Shown here: positions 32,521 through 34,527 of the stretch, one piece after another
Layout: every line of letters begins with the position of its first letter
Numbering within the stretch: the first letter of the stretch is position 1
Notes under the pieces: generated by a model
Database searches by the model: none
The model's input: the letters and a program-made list of their open reading frames with translations, nothing else
What the model was told of the DNA's origin: nothing
Translations under genes and position numbers: made by a program
Source of the DNA: a delta proteobacterium NaphS2
GTDB taxonomy: Bacteria; Desulfobacterota; DSM-4660; Desulfatiglandales; Desulfatiglandaceae
DNA length: 34,527 nt
NCBI GenBank assembly: GCA_000179315.1
Contig: ADZZ01000346.1
Span: 1-34,527, forward strand
Direction: 5' to 3'

Positions 32521-34443
32521 TTAAAAATAACAAAGCCTTGTCATGGCCACCAGAATTGCAATGTAAATTAAACTCAAAATTCCGCCGATTTTGATATAGT
32601 CCCGGGTCTGATACTCGCCAGGCCCCATGTAAAGGACATTGACCTGATGGGTGGGAAGGATGAAGGAATTGGAAACGCCCAGTCCTACGACGATAACCGC
32701 CACGCGTGCATCCATGCCGATCTGATGCGCCATGGACACTCCCAGGGGTACCAGCAAGGCGCAGGCGCCCACATTGGAGATCACCATGGTAAAGGCACAG
32801 CTCACACAGGCCAGTATGATCAGCAACAGCAGCGGTGACATGAAATCGCCCAGTCCGATGACGATCCCTTTTGCAATCCATTGGGCGGTTCCGGTCTGGG
32901 TCACGGCCATGCCCAGCGGAATGAGCCCCCCCAGGAGAAATATGGTCCGCCAATCCACTGCCCGGTAGGCTTCACCGATGGTCATGACTTTGCTCAATAT
33001 CATGCCCAGGGCGCCCAGCATGAGGCAGACCGAGAGGGGGAGGGGGTTATAGGGCTTATGTTGAAAATAGAAACTGGAGAAAACCATCAGGAAAAGTGTG
33101 ATCAAGAAGCAGATCAAAGCCCGGTTTGCTTTGTCCGGCTGATGAAATTCGTCTTCAAATTGGGAGATGATGATGAAGTTCTGGTGGTGTTCCTGCAGGG
33201 CATGAAGCTGTTCCCAGGTGCCGTGGCTCAGGATCGTGTCACCGGCCCTGAGGGGCAGGTGGCTCAGTTCACGGTAATAGGTTTGCCCGGACTGGTGGAT
33301 TGCCAGGGGGGTCACACCGAAGGTCTCGCGGAAGTGAGTCTCTTCGATGGTTTTGCCCAACAGGCTCGATCGGGGAGATATGACCACTTCAACGAGACCT
33401 GCCATGGAAGGGTTGAACAGGGTGTTTCTGAAGCGGGTCGGCTCCTTTTGTAGGAGAAGGCCGTAATCCCGGGCAAAGTCCCGGACGCCTTCGAGCGGCC
33501 CGTAGAGACACAACGACAGGCCGCCGCCAATGGCCGTCCTGGGTGGCGGCGCCATCTCGAAAGTCCCCTTATCCGCGGCAATGCCCACGATGTTCACCAG
33601 GTAGTGTTGCCTGAGGGCGCCCATGTCCGGAGATTCCATCTCCGCCCGCGAGTCCTCCGGAACATACACCTCATAGGGCCCGGTAATCACGGGGTAGGAA
33701 GTGAGAACTGCGTCCTGAGTCGTCTGAACGGTATCCCCGTTGCCATCGGTGGGGTCATGGGAAAGGCGGGCAAGCATGCGCATGCCCCCCGTGGAGAGGA
33801 AGACGAGTCCTCCGATGACAAGGGCCAGGCCGATGGGTGTCAGTTCCAGAAAACCGAACTTGGGCATTCCCGGGGGCAGGATGTCGTTGAGCAGGATCAA
33901 GGGGCTTGTTCCGATCATGGTGAGCGTCCCCCCCAGTATGGCCGCCATGCCGATGGGCATCAAGACTCGGGAAATGGGAACTTTCAGCTTGTGGGATGCG
34001 GTCAGACGAATGGCCGGCAGGAACAACACGGCTGCGCCTGTATTTTGCATGACGCTCGACACGGCTGCGATCATGGATGAAAAGACCATGACGAGCCTGG
34101 AAGCGCTCTCACGGACCAGCGGCAGAACCGGCTGGAGCATCCGGCTCACCAGGCCCGCGCGGTTCAGTCCGTAACTGATGATCATGACGCCGATAATGGC
34201 AATGACCGCGTTGCTGCTAAGGCCCCGGAAGGCATCGTGAGAATTGAGCAGTCCCAACTCGGGAAGCAGCACCATCATCAATATGCCCACCACGTCCACG
34301 CGGACCCATTCCACAATAAACAGAAATACGGCGGCAGCCACCACCAGCAGCATCAGGAGTTTGGTTCTGAGATGGGTATCCACTTGAACAGGGAGCTTGA
34401 CAATGCCCCCGTCGTGGATACTCTCTCCGTTGGCGGCGGTCAT
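32521..34443 (-). CDS. SLC13/DASS-family transporter with TrkA-C-like domains
   Basis: A 640-residue inner-membrane carrier of the DASS/ArsB-like fold: VEWVRVDVVGILMMVLL, then GLSSNAVIAIIGVMIISYGL, SSVMQNTGAAVLFLPA, GTLTMIGTSPLIL in the first half, and VISNVGACALLVPLG, NSFILPTHQVNVLYMG in the second. Between the halves lies a soluble part (about residues 240-420) with a TrkA-C-type domain (ISPRSSLLGKTIEE, then LRAGDTILSHG) and probably a weaker one before it. Related proteins carry dicarboxylates, sulfate or other anions; the substrate is not identifiable. ATG 34443 has no ribosome-binding site, and the frame stays open to the window edge (GHHVFWLDIIAE immediately before it), so the true start may lie outside. 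It runs towards the YHS gene. Confidence 0.86.
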   Translation of the reverse strand: MTAANGESIHDGGIVKLPVQVDTHLRTKLLMLLVVAAAVFLFIVEWVRVDVVGILMMVLLPELGLLNSHDAFRGLSSNAVIAIIGVMIISYGLNRAGLVSRMLQPVLPLVRESASRLVMVFSSMIAAVSSVMQNTGAAVLFLPAIRLTASHKLKVPISRVLMPIGMAAILGGTLTMIGTSPLILLNDILPPGMPKFGFLELTPIGLALVIGGLVFLSTGGMRMLARLSHDPTDGNGDTVQTTQDAVLTSYPVITGPYEVYVPEDSRAEMESPDMGALRQHYLVNIVGIAADKGTFEMAPPPRTAIGGGLSLCLYGPLEGVRDFARDYGLLLQKEPTRFRNTLFNPSMAGLVEVVISPRSSLLGKTIEETHFRETFGVTPLAIHQSGQTYYRELSHLPLRAGDTILSHGTWEQLHALQEHHQNFIIISQFEDEFHQPDKANRALICFLITLFLMVFSSFYFQHKPYNPLPLSVCLMLGALGMILSKVMTIGEAYRAVDWRTIFLLGGLIPLGMAVTQTGTAQWIAKGIVIGLGDFMSPLLLLIILACVSCAFTMVISNVGACALLVPLGVSMAHQIGMDARVAVIVVGLGVSNSFILPTHQVNVLYMGPGEYQTRDYIKIGGILSLIYIAILVAMTRLCYF

Positions 34444-34527
34444 TTCGGCAATAATATCCAGCCAAAAGACATGATGTCCCGATTTGGCCTCCGTGTCCAG
34501 GGTGTATTCTATCTTGGCAATTAAGGC

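Overview
The window looks like a piece of the chromosome of a Gram-negative deltaproteobacterium (Desulfobacterota, probably a sulfate-reducer-type lineage). This is inferred from the gene order and from family flavour: DUF4390 beside an NtrY-like kinase, a heptose-type LPS core, class III adenylate cyclases, a Trm112-like protein closing the LPS operon, and a heavy-metal RND pump. No rRNA, tRNA or CRISPR array was seen.

Left part (1-13947), housekeeping and envelope. The 3' part of glyS runs convergent to and overlaps mltA, a lytic transglycosylase lipoprotein. lpxC follows with its own terminator. Then comes a long plus-strand cluster: a DUF4390 protein, an NtrY-like membrane histidine kinase, waaA (Kdo transferase), lpxK, an lpxL-type acyltransferase, waaF, gmhB, a waaC-like heptosyltransferase and a Trm112-like protein. 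Most junctions overlap or abut. Together the enzymes build lipid A, attach Kdo, finish the heptose precursor and add heptose.

Scar region (13917-14599). Two decayed coding remnants lie here: a helix-turn-helix (transposase-like) reading frame with an internal TAG, and a small membrane-protein frame broken by two -1 shifts, both next to homopolymers.

Middle part (14560-21655), minus strand. A TonB-dependent receptor is followed by an unusual protein: two tandem tetrapyrrole methylase domains behind a signal peptide. Upstream of the receptor, a promoter-like TTGACA is followed by a structured leader containing a strong intrinsic terminator, as in a riboswitch or attenuator. Further upstream lie a broken adenylate cyclase gene (in-frame TGA plus a frameshift) and a GH13_18 sugar phosphorylase.

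Right part (21952-34527), minus strand. A tightly coupled copper/silver efflux unit reads: outer-membrane factor, second (lipoprotein) outer-membrane factor, cusB, cusA, a YtkA-like secreted protein, and an intact membrane adenylate cyclase whose extracytoplasmic sensor carries a Met-rich loop. A YHS-domain protein and a 64-nt palindrome precede the unit. An SLC13/DASS transporter with TrkA-C-type domains lies at the edge.

Most promising for new biology are (i) the receptor plus exported double tetrapyrrole methylase under a terminator-containing leader, possibly an undescribed tetrapyrrole or corrinoid uptake system, and (ii) the efflux operon ending in a putative copper-sensing cyclase.
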